A stretch of 64,000 bases of DNA, taken from assembly GCF_014108865.1 (NCBI RefSeq), contig NZ_CP053928.1:310001-374000 (forward strand), read 5' to 3'. The notes beneath the pieces were generated by a model, which was given only the letters and a program-made list of their open reading frames with translations, did no database searches and had not been told where the DNA came from. Of the stretch, positions 22,766-31,667 are shown in pieces. The stretch is from Nocardioides sp. WS12 (lineage in GTDB: Bacteria > Actinomycetota > Actinomycetes > Propionibacteriales > Nocardioidaceae). A program made the position numbers and the translations under genes. Positions within the stretch are counted from its first letter, which is position 1; each line of letters starts with the position of its first letter.

Positions 22766-24343
22766 GTGCTCGACCGACCTCGCCGGACTCCGCTCCTGGC
22801 CGCTCTCCTCTGCCTGGGCCTGTTCGCCGCGATCGCTGTCGCAGTCGCCGCCGAATGGTCCTGGCTGATCGACCTCGACCACCGCGGGGAGTCGACCGCC
22901 AACTGGGCCGTCGACCAGGCCTGGCTGCGCGACCCGCTGCGGGTGGTCGAGTTCCTGTTCGCCACGCCCGCAATGACGGTGCTGACCGTCCTGCTCGCCG
23001 GCTTCATGCTGTTCAAGGGCCACCGCCGCGCAGGCATCCTGATCGTCGTCGTCATGGTCACCACGGCGCTGGCGACGTACGGCACCAAGGTCCTGGTCGG
23101 CCGCGGCCGGCCCGTGTGGCAGGACCCGGAGTACTTCCTGCACTCCAACGCCTACCCGTCGGGCCACGCCTCCGGCATTGCTGCGTACGCCGGCCTGGTG
23201 ATCCTGCTGGCGATCATGCTGATCCGCCGCAGCGGCATCCGCCGCCTGGTCATCACCCTGATGGTGCTCGTCGTGGCGGCCGTCGCCGCCGACCGGATCC
23301 TGCTGGGCCGCCACTACCCGAGCGACGTCGTCGGTGGCGTGCTGTTCGGCGCCGGCATCGTGCTGCTCGGCCTCGCGCTCTACAGCCCGCTGCCGCGCAG
23401 CCACGCCCTCAAGGCCGAGCCACTGCCGGCGGTCTTCCCCCGCGGCGGCAACCTCGCGGTGATCCTGAACCCGATCAAGGTGGAGTCCGTCGAGCAGTTC
23501 CAGTCGATGGTCAACCAGCTGGCGGTCGATTCCGGCTGGAAGGAACCGCGCTGGCACTTCACCACCGTCGAGGACTCCGGCACCGGCCAGGCCGAACTGG
23601 CGTCGGTCGAGGGCGCCGACCTCGTGATCGTCTGCGGCGGCGACGGCACCGTCCGTGAGGTGTGTGCCGAACTCGCCGGCACCGGCATCCCGGTCGGCAT
23701 CGTGCCCGCCGGCACCGGCAACCTGCTGGCCCGCAACCTGCAGATCCCGCTCTTCATCCGGGCCGCGATCGACATCGCGCTGACCGGCCAGGACCGCGCC
23801 ATCGACATGGTGTCCGTCGAGGGCGACGAGCTCGAGCCCACCCACTTCATGGTGATGGCCGGCATGGGCTTCGACGCCGCCCTCATGGAGGGCGTCAACG
23901 AGGACATCAAGAAGAAGGTCGGCTGGATCGCCTATGTGCTGTCCGGCCTCAAGGCCCTCATGTTCCCGACCATGAAGCTCGAGATCTCCATCGACGACCT
24001 GCCCTTCACCAAGCACCGCGCCCGGACCTGCGTCATCGGCAACGTCGGCAGCCTGCAGGGCGGCATGATGCTGCTCCCCGACGCCTCGATCGACGACGGC
24101 CTGATCGACGTCGTGGTGCTCTACCCCCGCCGGTTCCTGAGCTGGATCCCGCTCGTCGCCCGGGTGCTCACCCGCCGGGAGCAGAACGCCGGCGAGGCCG
24201 TCGTACGCATGACGGGGCGGAAGGTCGTCGTACGGGCGTCAGGGGACGTGCCGCGGCAACTGGACGGCGACACGATCGGCGCCGGCGCCGAGCTGCGGAT
24301 GGAGTGCATCCACGGGCGCGTGCTGGTGCGGGTTCCTCGCTAG
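22766..24343 (+). CDS. PAP2 phosphatase fused to a diacylglycerol kinase-like domain
   Basis: The 525-residue fusion joins two lipid enzymes. Residues about 1-215 hold a membrane PAP2 domain: the phosphatase signature KVLVGRGRPVW, PSGHASG and DRILLGRHYPSDVVGG, with five to six hydrophobic segments. Residues about 225-520 hold a DAG kinase/sphingosine kinase-like domain with the nucleotide loop VCGGDGTVREV and PAGTGNLLARNLQIPL. The C-terminal half ends in GAELRMECIHGRVLVRV. The pairing suggests coupled dephosphorylation and phosphorylation of lipids such as isoprenoid- or phosphatidyl-linked phosphates. The fused form is well known in actinobacteria. GTG start at 22766. Confidence 0.92.
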   Translation: MLDRPRRTPLLAALLCLGLFAAIAVAVAAEWSWLIDLDHRGESTANWAVDQAWLRDPLRVVEFLFATPAMTVLTVLLAGFMLFKGHRRAGILIVVVMVTTALATYGTKVLVGRGRPVWQDPEYFLHSNAYPSGHASGIAAYAGLVILLAIMLIRRSGIRRLVITLMVLVVAAVAADRILLGRHYPSDVVGGVLFGAGIVLLGLALYSPLPRSHALKAEPLPAVFPRGGNLAVILNPIKVESVEQFQSMVNQLAVDSGWKEPRWHFTTVEDSGTGQAELASVEGADLVIVCGGDGTVREVCAELAGTGIPVGIVPAGTGNLLARNLQIPLFIRAAIDIALTGQDRAIDMVSVEGDELEPTHFMVMAGMGFDAALMEGVNEDIKKKVGWIAYVLSGLKALMFPTMKLEISIDDLPFTKHRARTCVIGNVGSLQGGMMLLPDASIDDGLIDVVVLYPRRFLSWIPLVARVLTRREQNAGEAVVRMTGRKVVVRASGDVPRQLDGDTIGAGAELRMECIHGRVLVRVPR

Positions 24344-24371
24344 CCGTTGCTCATCAAGCTGCGAACCTCGT

Positions 24372-24416
24372 TGACCTGCGCTGAGCACTCACCTGGTGCG
24401 TGCTGAGAGCAGGTCA
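24372..24416. repeat. 45-bp palindromic element, family D, copy 1
   Basis: Identical in all 45 bases to 25455-25499. Its outer arms TGACCTGC/GCAGGTCA are perfect and the inner arms (CTGAGCAC/GTGCTGAG-like) nearly so. It lies between two convergent genes, so it may act as a two-way terminator. Confidence 0.75.
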
Positions 24417-24420
24417 ACGA

Positions 24421-25374
24421 TCAAGGGCAACGCGGACAACGCTGAAGCACGCCGTTCCAGCCGCGGCGTTGCAGGATCGTGGCGATCCACCTAGCAGTAC
24501 GACACCCGTCGTTGAAGACGAGTCCGTACGTCACCCGCAACGTCACCGCTTCGCTGACCGCTCGTTCGGCGAGGTCACGTCGAGCGTCGACGTCGCGGGC
24601 CTCCGGCGAATCGTGGAAGGCGCGACCGTCCGGCTCGACAATGACGCCGAACTCCTCGTAACGGACGTCCTGGACCGTCTTCCTGCCGGTCGCATGGCTT
24701 GCCTGCTGACGCCGCGCACGAGGCAGTCCGTGTGCCCGCTCGACCAACTGGAGGTAGCCGCGCTCGAGCACCGAGTTGGCGCCGTGCTCGACGTCGTCGA
24801 TCATCCCCGCGATCAGCGCACGACGGGTGACCCTCGCGCGGTGGGCCAGGGCCGAGCGCAAGATGGGGGGACCGACCTCGCGGGTGTAGCAGGCGCGGGT
24901 CAGCGCGGCGTATGCGCCGGCGACGTCACCTGAGCGAATCCGAGACTCCATCACGTCGACCGTGGCGTGCTCCGGCGCCATCCGGGGCGGCCGACGACGC
25001 CAGTCGACTCGTGTCGCGAGATGCGCGGTTCGGTGGACAACGACGCCAGCCATTCGCCGGACGGTCCGGTCCGGACCGACGCACACGTGCACAACCGGCG
25101 GGTCGCCCCCGGGCATGGCTGACTCGTGGCTCAGCGCGGCGGGAGCGCACGTGAACAGCGCCACCCATTCTCGCTGGGCACGGGTCAGGCGGCCGGTGTG
25201 GTCGACGTACACGCCGGGGCAGGGCGCGGTCAGCTCCCGGCGCCGCACCATGCGGGCAATGTCGTGGTCGGTCGCGCCCAGAGCCAGCAGTTGCTGGCGC
25301 GAGACGACGCCGTGCTGTTCGCGCACGAGCAGTTCCTGCAGGCCGGGGTGGGTGAACTCGAGGTGACGCGGCAT
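24421..25374 (-). CDS. AbiEi-antitoxin/DUF559-like protein
   Basis: From ATG 25374 the product is 317 residues. The N-terminal part (about 1-65; LQELLVREQHGVVSRQQLLALG, MVRRRELTAPCPGVYV) is the winged-helix domain of type IV antitoxins (AbiEi_4). The C-terminal part (about 205-300; NSVLERGYLQLVERAHGLPR, YEEFGVIVEPDGRAFHDS, DLAERAVSEAVTLRVTYGLVF) resembles DUF559/Vsr-like endonuclease folds, with E-V/I-E...D acidic residues present. Such genes are scattered, often in many copies, in Nocardioides-like genomes. No toxin partner is adjacent. It is bracketed by two identical 45-bp palindromes. Confidence 0.75.
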   Translation of the reverse strand: MPRHLEFTHPGLQELLVREQHGVVSRQQLLALGATDHDIARMVRRRELTAPCPGVYVDHTGRLTRAQREWVALFTCAPAALSHESAMPGGDPPVVHVCVGPDRTVRRMAGVVVHRTAHLATRVDWRRRPPRMAPEHATVDVMESRIRSGDVAGAYAALTRACYTREVGPPILRSALAHRARVTRRALIAGMIDDVEHGANSVLERGYLQLVERAHGLPRARRQQASHATGRKTVQDVRYEEFGVIVEPDGRAFHDSPEARDVDARRDLAERAVSEAVTLRVTYGLVFNDGCRTARWIATILQRRGWNGVLQRCPRCP

Positions 25375-25454
25375 GGGGGGAGGTTGGCATCGCATCGCGG
25401 CTCCGACCAGCCCGAGCGCCCCGACCTGTGGACGGGAGCGTGAACGACGTGCAC

Positions 25455-25499
25455 TGACCTGCGCTGAGCACTCACCTGGTGCGTGCTGAGAGCAGGTCA
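25455..25499. repeat. 45-bp palindromic element, family D, copy 2
   Basis: Identical to copy 1 (24372-24416), and the next bases (CGAT) also match after one mismatch. It lies downstream of the DUF4446 gene stop (minus strand) and upstream of the AbiEi-like gene. Confidence 0.75.
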
Positions 25500-25517
25500 G
25501 CGATGTCGACGAGTTGC

Positions 25518-25916
25518 CTACGAGCGCGCCATGCGCGCGTGGGCGACCGCTTCGGTCTCCTCGGGCGACAACTCCTGCTCGCTGCTCCACCCGGCGACCG
25601 ACTTGGCGTAGGTCCGCGCCTCGTTGCGGCCCCGGATCGACGTCAGTACGACGCCGTCGCCACCGTCGTCGACGAGGGCCAGCGACCACGACAACCGGCC
25701 GCCCATCTCGTCGAACGCGTCGTACCGGACCACGGCGAGATGCCGCAGCGCGCCCACCGCTTCGGCACGCAGGGCGGCCACCTCGCGGCGCAGGCCAGCA
25801 GCGTCGGCAGGCAGGTCGTCGGCACCGGCACCGGCCCGCTTGGTCCCGTTCCTCAGGGCCACCACGAGGGCTGCGAGGGCGACGACGAGAGCGAGGATCG
25901 AGAGTGCGACGGCCAT
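25518..25916 (-). CDS. DUF4446 family membrane-anchored protein
   Basis: The 132-residue protein has an N-terminal membrane helix (VALSILALVVALAALVVAL). A heptad-rich stretch follows (about 38-58), then the DUF4446 core (AVVRYDAFDEMGGRLSWSLALVD, GVVLTSIRGRNEARTYAKSV, LSPEETEAVAHA). The family is common in Gram-positive bacteria and uncharacterised. It is divergent from pheA (39 bp between starts). Confidence 0.85.
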   Translation of the reverse strand: MAVALSILALVVALAALVVALRNGTKRAGAGADDLPADAAGLRREVAALRAEAVGALRHLAVVRYDAFDEMGGRLSWSLALVDDGGDGVVLTSIRGRNEARTYAKSVAGWSSEQELSPEETEAVAHARMARS

Positions 25917-25954
25917 GGCGACGAGCGTAGGTGTTCGGCCACTACCCTTTGCGC

Positions 25955-26785
25955 ATGGCTCGTATCGCGTACCAGGGGGAACCCGGCGCCAACTCAGACA
26001 TGGTGTGCCGTCGGCACTACCCGGAGGCCGAGGCCGTCCCGTGCGCGTCGTTCGAGGACGTCTTCGCGGCCGTGACCAGTGGTGACTGCGACCTGGCGAT
26101 GATCCCGATCGACAACTCGATCGCCGGGCGCGTCGCCGACATCCACCACTTCCTGCCGGACTCCGGGCTGCACATCATCGCGGAGCACTTCCTGCGGATC
26201 CAGTTCACCTTGATGGCCACCGCGGACGCGTCGTTCGACACGATCAAGACGGTCCACAGCCACGTCCACGCGCTCGGCCAGTGCCGCAAGATCATCCGCG
26301 AACTCGGCCTGACGCCGATCATCTCCGGCGACACCGCCGGCGCCGCCCGCGAGGTCGCCGAGGCCGCCGACCCGCGCCAGGCCGCGATCGCACCGCCGCT
26401 GGCCGCGGAGATCTACGGCCTGCAGATCCTCCGCGACGACGTCGAGGACGAGGACCACAACACGACCCGCTTCGTCGTACTCTCCCCCGAGTTCATCGCG
26501 GCCCCGCAAGGCAACGGTCCGGTCGTCACGAGTTTCGTCTTCAACGTGCGCAACCTCCCGGCCGCGCTCTACAAGGCGCTCGGCGGGTTCGCGACCAACG
26601 GCATCAACATGACCAAGCTCGAGAGCTACATGGTCGGCGCGGAGTTCGCCGCGACCCAGTTCCTCGCCGAAGTCGACGGCCATCCGGACGACCCCGAACT
26701 CAAGCGGGCGCTCGAAGAACTCGCGTTCTTCACCACCGACATCAAGATCCTCGGCGTCTACCCCGCCGATCCGTTCCGGCGCTGA
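25955..26785 (+). CDS. pheA: Prephenate dehydratase
   Basis: The 276-residue enzyme starts at ATG 25955 (RIAYQGEPGANS). The dehydratase domain (about 1-180) has the conserved MIPIDNSIAGRVADIHH, HSHVHALGQCRKII and DEDHNTTRFVVL, containing the catalytic Thr of the NTTRF motif. A C-terminal ACT domain (about 190-270; TSFVFNVRNLPAALYKALGG, NMTKLESYMV) carries the ESYM-type phenylalanine-binding motif, so feedback control by phenylalanine is expected. It converts prephenate to phenylpyruvate. arcA follows 32 bp later but is unrelated in pathway. Confidence 0.96.
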   Translation: MARIAYQGEPGANSDMVCRRHYPEAEAVPCASFEDVFAAVTSGDCDLAMIPIDNSIAGRVADIHHFLPDSGLHIIAEHFLRIQFTLMATADASFDTIKTVHSHVHALGQCRKIIRELGLTPIISGDTAGAAREVAEAADPRQAAIAPPLAAEIYGLQILRDDVEDEDHNTTRFVVLSPEFIAAPQGNGPVVTSFVFNVRNLPAALYKALGGFATNGINMTKLESYMVGAEFAATQFLAEVDGHPDDPELKRALEELAFFTTDIKILGVYPADPFRR

Positions 26786-26817
26786 CGCGCCCGGCAGCGC
26801 ACGCCTAGGGTGGGCGC

Positions 26818-28047
26818 ATGGTGAACCCTGCCGCCCACGGCGCCGACAGCGAAGTCGGTCGTCTGCGTACGGTCCTGCTGCATCGTCCCGGACCCGAACT
26901 GCAGCGGCTGACCCCGCGCAACAACGACCGGCTGCTCTTCGACGGGATCCCGTGGGTCGCCCGCGCCCAGGAGGAGCACGACGCCTTCGCCGAAGCGCTG
27001 CGCAGCCACGACGTCGAGGTGCTCTACCTGACCGAACTGCTCACCGAAGCCCTCGAGGTGTCGGCCGCCCGGGCCGCGGTGATCGACACGACCCTCACCG
27101 GGCCCAGCGGTCGCGACCTCGGCGACCCGGTCCGCGAGCACCTGCGTGCGATGTTCCGCGCCGCCACGCCCGAAGAGCTCACCCACCTGCTCACCGCCGG
27201 CGTCCGCAACGACGAGGTCCGCTCCGGCCTGGCCAGCGGCACGCTCGTCACGTCGCTGCTGTCCGACGACACCTTCCTGGTCGACCCGTTGCCGAACCTG
27301 CTCTTCACACGCGACTCGTCGTTCTGGCTGCCCGACCGTGTCGCGGTCACCTCGCTCGCAATGCCCGCCCGGCGCCGCGAGACCCAGCTGACCGAGCTGA
27401 TCTACCACTACCACCCGCGCTTCGCCGGCACCGAGCGGTTGCACGGCCACCACCTCGAACACGTCGAGGGCGGCGACGTACTGCTCCTCGCACCGGGGGT
27501 CATCGCCGTCGGCGTGGGCGAACGTACGACGCCCGCAGGTGCCGAGCGGCTCGCGCGCCAGGTGTTCCGGGCCGGTCTGGCGACCACCGTCCTGGCGGTC
27601 CCGATCGCCCAGGAGCGCGCGACCATGCACCTCGACACCGTCTGCACGATGGTCGACGTCGACAAGGTCGTGATGTACCCGAACGTCGCCGACCACCTGA
27701 CGGCGTACGCCGTGACCGCACGCGAACCCGGTTCGACCGTGATCGACGTGGCCCCGCCCGAGCCGTTCCTGGTGGCGGCGGCGAAGGCGATGCAGATCGA
27801 CACCCTGCACCTCATCGACACCGGCCTCGACCCGGTCACCGCCGAGCGCGAGCAGTGGGACGACGGGAACAACACACTCGCCCTCGCACCGCGTCTCGCC
27901 GTCGCCTACGAGCGCAACGACGGCACCAACGCGCGGCTCGAGGAGGAGGGCATCGAGGTCATCCGGATCGCGGGCTCCGAGCTCGGGTCCGGCCGCGGTG
28001 GTCCGCGCTGCATGAGCTGCCCGGTGGCGCGCGACCCGCTGGGGTAA
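26818..28047 (+). CDS. arcA: Arginine deiminase
   Basis: The 409-residue guanidino-modifying enzyme shows the family motifs in order: [40 protein letters not shown] (catalytic His/Asp region) and the C-terminal nucleophile in [12 protein letters not shown]. It hydrolyses arginine to citrulline and ammonia. No arcB, arcC or arginine/ornithine antiporter is nearby, so it does not form the usual ADI operon in this window. Confidence 0.96.
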   Translation: MVNPAAHGADSEVGRLRTVLLHRPGPELQRLTPRNNDRLLFDGIPWVARAQEEHDAFAEALRSHDVEVLYLTELLTEALEVSAARAAVIDTTLTGPSGRDLGDPVREHLRAMFRAATPEELTHLLTAGVRNDEVRSGLASGTLVTSLLSDDTFLVDPLPNLLFTRDSSFWLPDRVAVTSLAMPARRRETQLTELIYHYHPRFAGTERLHGHHLEHVEGGDVLLLAPGVIAVGVGERTTPAGAERLARQVFRAGLATTVLAVPIAQERATMHLDTVCTMVDVDKVVMYPNVADHLTAYAVTAREPGSTVIDVAPPEPFLVAAAKAMQIDTLHLIDTGLDPVTAEREQWDDGNNTLALAPRLAVAYERNDGTNARLEEEGIEVIRIAGSELGSGRGGPRCMSCPVARDPLG

Positions 28048-28186
28048 CCCCGCTGGCCGGGACACGTTGTGACAGGTAATCCCGCGAGGCTCCCGCTGGG
28101 AGCCGGGGACGACTAAGGTCACCAGCAGCACATGGGGAGCCGGACGCCGGCGAAATGTCAGGGTCAGGCACAGCGAAAGGGTCAGC

Positions 28187-28564
28187 ATGGCAACGTTCTT
28201 CGAGCACTTCACGCCGCAGGAGATCGCGCGGATCAGCGCGACCGGGCGGCGCGTGAAGCTCCCCCAGGGCTGGTCGCCGATCTGGGAGGACACCCCCGCC
28301 GACAAGGCGTACATCCTTCTCGCCGGCACCGTGTCGGTCCGACGCGACGGCGTCGAGATCGCCCAGTTGGGTCCCGGTGAAATCGTCGGCGAGGCCGCGA
28401 TCGTCGGCCACTCGCTGCGCACCGCCTCCATCGTCGCGCTCACGCCCCTCGACACCATCCACCTGACCGACGAGACGCTGACGCAGCTCGACGCCGAGTG
28501 GCCCACGTTCCACGCGGCGCTCGTCGAGGTCGCCCAGTCGCGCTTCGGCAACGACGCAGGCTGA
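28187..28564 (+). CDS. Single-domain cyclic nucleotide-binding protein
   Basis: The 125-residue protein is one cNMP-binding beta-roll (FFEHFTPQEIARISATGR, AYILLAGTVSVRRDG, LGPGEIVGEAAIVGHSLRTASIVAL). The phosphate-binding cassette motif G-E-x-x-x-x-x-x-R-T-A is visible (GEAAIVGHSLRTA), so nucleotide binding is likely. There is no DNA-binding or enzymatic domain. The next gene, a class III cyclase, starts 7 bp downstream, so sensor and enzyme are probably co-translated. Confidence 0.85.
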   Translation: MATFFEHFTPQEIARISATGRRVKLPQGWSPIWEDTPADKAYILLAGTVSVRRDGVEIAQLGPGEIVGEAAIVGHSLRTASIVALTPLDTIHLTDETLTQLDAEWPTFHAALVEVAQSRFGNDAG

Positions 28565-28571
28565 TCGACTC

Positions 28572-29609
28572 GTGAATTCGCCGGATGACCCCGCCGGAGA
28601 CGGCGGGGTCATTGGTGCGCTCGAGGAGCACCTGCTCGGCGAGCGTCCCCAGTTCAACCGGGCGCAGGTCGCCGAACAGTCCGGCGTACCCACCGTCATC
28701 GCCGAGGAACTGTGGCACCTGCTGGGCTTCGCCCACGTCCCCGATGACGCCGTGGCGTTCACCTCCGCCGACGTCGAGGCAGTACGGCTGGCCAGCCAAC
28801 TGATCTCCGTCGGCGTGCTCAGCCCGGACCGCCAGGCCGGCCTGGTCCGCACCTGGGGGCGCAGCTTCGCCCGGCTCGCCGACTGGCAGGTCGCCCTGCT
28901 CGCCGACGTCGCCGTCGAGAGCGGCGCCGATCCGACCAACGGCCTGCTCGCCATCTCCGACGAAGTGATGCCGCTCGTCGAGGAGCTCCAGAGCTACGTC
29001 TGGCGTCGGCACCTGCTCAGCGCGAGCGCCCGGATGCTGGCCGAGACCGGTTCCGGAGCGTCCACGACACTGGCCGTCTGCTTCGTCGACATCGTCGGCT
29101 ACACCTCGCGCTCACGGACCCTGACCGACCGTGAACTGGTCGCCTGGCTCGAGGACTTCGAGACGACGGTGCTCCGCCTCGCCGTCGACCGCGGCGGCCG
29201 GATCATCAAGAACATCGGCGACGAGCTCCTGATCGTGGCCGAGGACGCCGTGGCCATGGCCGAGATCGCCGCCGAGCTCACCCGCCGCGGCGCCGACCAC
29301 GACGACCCGTTCCCTGCGGTCCGTGCCGGCATCGCGTACGGCGACGTGGTGACTCGTCTTGGCGACGTCTTCGGGCCGACCGTCAACATCGCCGCCCGGC
29401 TCACCTCGATCGCCCGGCCCAACTCCGTGCTCGTCGACGAGGGCGCCTACGAGGCACTCTCGGGACGGACGTCCGACGACGACCACGACGATCCGGCAGC
29501 GACCCACCACCCGGCGACCGACGCGTCGTCGTACCGCTTCCGCCGGCTGCGGAGGGTGTCGGTCAAGGGCTACTCACGCCTCCACGTCTGGGCCCTGCAG
29601 CCCAGCTGA
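28572..29609 (+). CDS. Class III adenylate/guanylate cyclase
   Basis: The 345-residue protein has a helical N-terminal regulatory part (about 1-155; LTVI..., VRLASQLISVGVLSPDRQAG). The class III catalytic domain is at about 165-300: metal Asp in AVCFVDIVGYTS and in NIGDELLIV, with NIAARLTS for the ribose/transition state. The purine-selecting residues (Lys in IIKNIGDELL) favour ATP. The N-terminal part resembles the pre-catalytic region of actinobacterial pH-sensitive cyclases. GTG start at 28572. It is in an operon with the single-domain cNMP-binding protein. Confidence 0.9.
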   Translation: MNSPDDPAGDGGVIGALEEHLLGERPQFNRAQVAEQSGVPTVIAEELWHLLGFAHVPDDAVAFTSADVEAVRLASQLISVGVLSPDRQAGLVRTWGRSFARLADWQVALLADVAVESGADPTNGLLAISDEVMPLVEELQSYVWRRHLLSASARMLAETGSGASTTLAVCFVDIVGYTSRSRTLTDRELVAWLEDFETTVLRLAVDRGGRIIKNIGDELLIVAEDAVAMAEIAAELTRRGADHDDPFPAVRAGIAYGDVVTRLGDVFGPTVNIAARLTSIARPNSVLVDEGAYEALSGRTSDDDHDDPAATHHPATDASSYRFRRLRRVSVKGYSRLHVWALQPS

Positions 29610-29613
29610 CCGC

Positions 29614-29746
29614 GAAGTGCGTGGGTTTCTTGGTCGAAGTGCGCTGGTTTCTGCTTCGAGGTGCGGCAGTTTCTCGCACGGGGTGAGAAACCCTCAGACC
29701 TCGAGCAAGAAACCAACGCACTTCGTGTGAGAAACCAGCGCACCTC
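29614..29746. repeat. Symmetric array: three direct then three inverted 17-mers, 22-bp period
   Basis: Units like GAAGTGCGCTGGTTTCT start at 29614, 29636 and 29658. Their inverted forms (AGAAACCAACGCACTTC-like) start at 29686, 29708 and 29730. Both halves keep a 22-bp spacing and are mirrored around about 29680. The array fills the gap between two convergent genes and may be a large two-way terminator or a protein-binding array. Confidence 0.8.
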
Positions 29747-29747
29747 G

Positions 29748-30692
29748 TCAGCGGATGGTGACCTGACGGTTGGCCAGGCCGTTGCGCGCGGAGCGCTCCT
29801 CGGTGGTGAGGTCGGCCGTGTTGGCCAGGGCGGCGTCGAGCTTGGCCTTGAAGGTCGTTGCGGCGTCTTCGAGCGGCTCGGGGCCCGTGCCGACGGGGAG
29901 GTCCCAGACGGGGGCGAGCAGGCCGTGGGCGCGGAACATGCCGACCAGGCGGGCGTCGGGCACGATGACGTCATCACCGGATACGTGCAGACGCGCGAGG
30001 GCGTCGAGCAGCACGTCCTCGGGCTCGGGCATCACCCAGCGCAGGTGCTCCTTGGAGCCCATCGCGGTCCAGTAGGCCGCGGTGACCTCGGTCAGGCGGG
30101 CGGTCGGGGCGGCAGCACCGTCAGCAGCCTCCAGCGCCTGGGCCAGCTCGGAACTGGCCTCCATGTCGGACACCCAGAACTCGAAGCCCTCGTGGACCTC
30201 GATCTTGAGGTCGCCGTCCACGACGAGGTCCTGCAGTCGCGGACCCTGCCCGGGGTTGCTGGTCAGGCCGATCATGCCGGCGCCCGGCTCGGCGGCGAGG
30301 GCCGCTTCGAGCACGGCACCGAGGTCGCGGGCGGGGTCGCCGTAGGCATGCTGGACCTGCAGGCCGAGCCACACCTCGCCGCTGTCGCGGACCAGCGCCG
30401 GGGCGGCGCCCGGGAGCAGGGAGCAGAGCTTGACCACGCGGTCGGCGTACTCACCCTTGAGAGGAAGTACGGCGGTCGCGGCCGGGACGAGCTCGCGCAG
30501 CGCGACGACGTCGCACTCCGAGGCCAGGCCCTCGAACGGACGCTTCACGAACACGTCGGCACCGCCGGCAGCACCGTGGCAGGCCTTGTAGCGCTTGCCG
30601 GAGCCACACGGGCAGGGCTGGCGCGGACCGACCTCGCCGGCGGGGGTCTCGGTCGCGGTCCCGGATGACTTGGTGCGGTTCTTCTTGGCCAT
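29748..30692 (-). CDS. DUF5926 family protein with SEC-C zinc motif
   Basis: The 314-residue protein has a basic N-terminus (AKKNRTKSS) and a SEC-C motif (QPCPCGSGKRYKACHG, about 25-40) that binds zinc and, in SecA, SecB or the ribosome. The rest is the DUF5926 core (VFVKRPFEGLASECDVVALRELVPA...). The family is conserved in actinobacteria and unstudied. A ribosome- or chaperone-related function is suggested by SEC-C only. The glycerophosphodiesterase gene lies 10 bp upstream on the same strand. Confidence 0.88.
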   Translation of the reverse strand: MAKKNRTKSSGTATETPAGEVGPRQPCPCGSGKRYKACHGAAGGADVFVKRPFEGLASECDVVALRELVPAATAVLPLKGEYADRVVKLCSLLPGAAPALVRDSGEVWLGLQVQHAYGDPARDLGAVLEAALAAEPGAGMIGLTSNPGQGPRLQDLVVDGDLKIEVHEGFEFWVSDMEASSELAQALEAADGAAAPTARLTEVTAAYWTAMGSKEHLRWVMPEPEDVLLDALARLHVSGDDVIVPDARLVGMFRAHGLLAPVWDLPVGTGPEPLEDAATTFKAKLDAALANTADLTTEERSARNGLANRQVTIR

Positions 30693-30702
30693 GCGCCGAA
30701 AC

Positions 30703-31518
30703 CTACTCGGCGGGACCGAAGCGGGTGTCGAGGAGGTCCAGCATGAACCGCGGCTTGTCGCTGATCACGGCCTTGACGCCCAGGTCGAGACAGATCTGGA
30801 GATCCTTCTCCTTGTTGACCGTCCACACGTGGATGTCGCGGCCGCTGCGCACCAGGCTGTCCCGCAGTTTCGGGTGCTGGCGGAGGATCTTGATGCCGGG
30901 GCCGACGATCCAGTCCTTGCCGATGACGCGCCGCAGCATGGGCCACTGGTTGGGCTTGTCGAAGAGCTGGACGAGCTGGATGTCGGGGGCGAGGCGCTCG
31001 ACGCGCTGCAACGCGGTGAACGAGAAGCTCATCACCCGCACCGGCGACCCCGGCTGGTCCCAGCCGAACTCGCGCAACATCTCGACGAGGCGCTTCTCGA
31101 CGAGACCACCGAAGCGGGTCGGGTGCTTGGTCTCAATGGCCATCTCGACGCGGCGGTCGTAGTCGGCGACGGTCTCGAGGAGCTTGCGGAGCGTGAGCAC
31201 GCTGTGGAGCGACTCGTCGGCCTCGGGCGCCTCGTCGTCGAGGTCCGCCCACGGGTTCTTCCAGGCGGCGAAGTCGAGCTCGGACAGGTCCGCGAGGTCC
31301 ATCGTGGAGACGAGGCCCTTGGTGGAGGCGGTACGACGGAGGTCGCGGTCGTGCACGCAGACGAGGTGCCCGTCGGCGGTCAGGCGGACATCGCACTCCA
31401 GACCACCCGCGCCGGTGTCGAGCGCCCGCAGATAAGCCGCCAGCGTGTGTTCGGCGAGTTCATGGCTGGCACCGCGATGGGCAACCACCTGCGGCCGCAG
31501 GGGTGGGACGTCCGGCAC
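30703..31518 (-). CDS. Glycerophosphodiester phosphodiesterase
   Basis: The 271-residue TIM-barrel enzyme shows VVAHRGASHELAEHTLAAY and LECDVRLTADGHLVCVHD, the HR(G)A...E...E-x-D...H pattern of GDPD enzymes, then MAIETKH and IHVWTVNKEKDL. It hydrolyses glycerophosphodiesters to glycerol-3-phosphate and an alcohol. No signal peptide is seen, so it is probably cytosolic. It is co-oriented with the DUF5926 gene (10 bp gap). Confidence 0.92.
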   Translation of the reverse strand: MPDVPPLRPQVVAHRGASHELAEHTLAAYLRALDTGAGGLECDVRLTADGHLVCVHDRDLRRTASTKGLVSTMDLADLSELDFAAWKNPWADLDDEAPEADESLHSVLTLRKLLETVADYDRRVEMAIETKHPTRFGGLVEKRLVEMLREFGWDQPGSPVRVMSFSFTALQRVERLAPDIQLVQLFDKPNQWPMLRRVIGKDWIVGPGIKILRQHPKLRDSLVRSGRDIHVWTVNKEKDLQICLDLGVKAVISDKPRFMLDLLDTRFGPAE

Positions 31519-31667
31519 GTGTCGATTGTGTCAGTACGCCGCCGGGGTTGGCAGCGACACTCAGGGATCGGTCCGGTCACGGGCCGGGGTCCCTCGGGGG
31601 TGAGGCCCGGGTACGACCGGGGTCGGTCCCCGATGTGCGGAGGCGCGCGCCCGGGCACCGTTGAGGC

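Noticed and set aside
20940..22868. Long plus-strand open frame across serS and the aldo/keto reductase
   Set aside because: Antisense shadow of two well-supported genes; low-complexity Arg/Gly/Asp-rich translation.
28062..28186. CRP/GlxR-type site upstream of the cNMP-binding gene
   Set aside because: Only a half-site (TGTGA) is present; the other half is missing at the required spacing.
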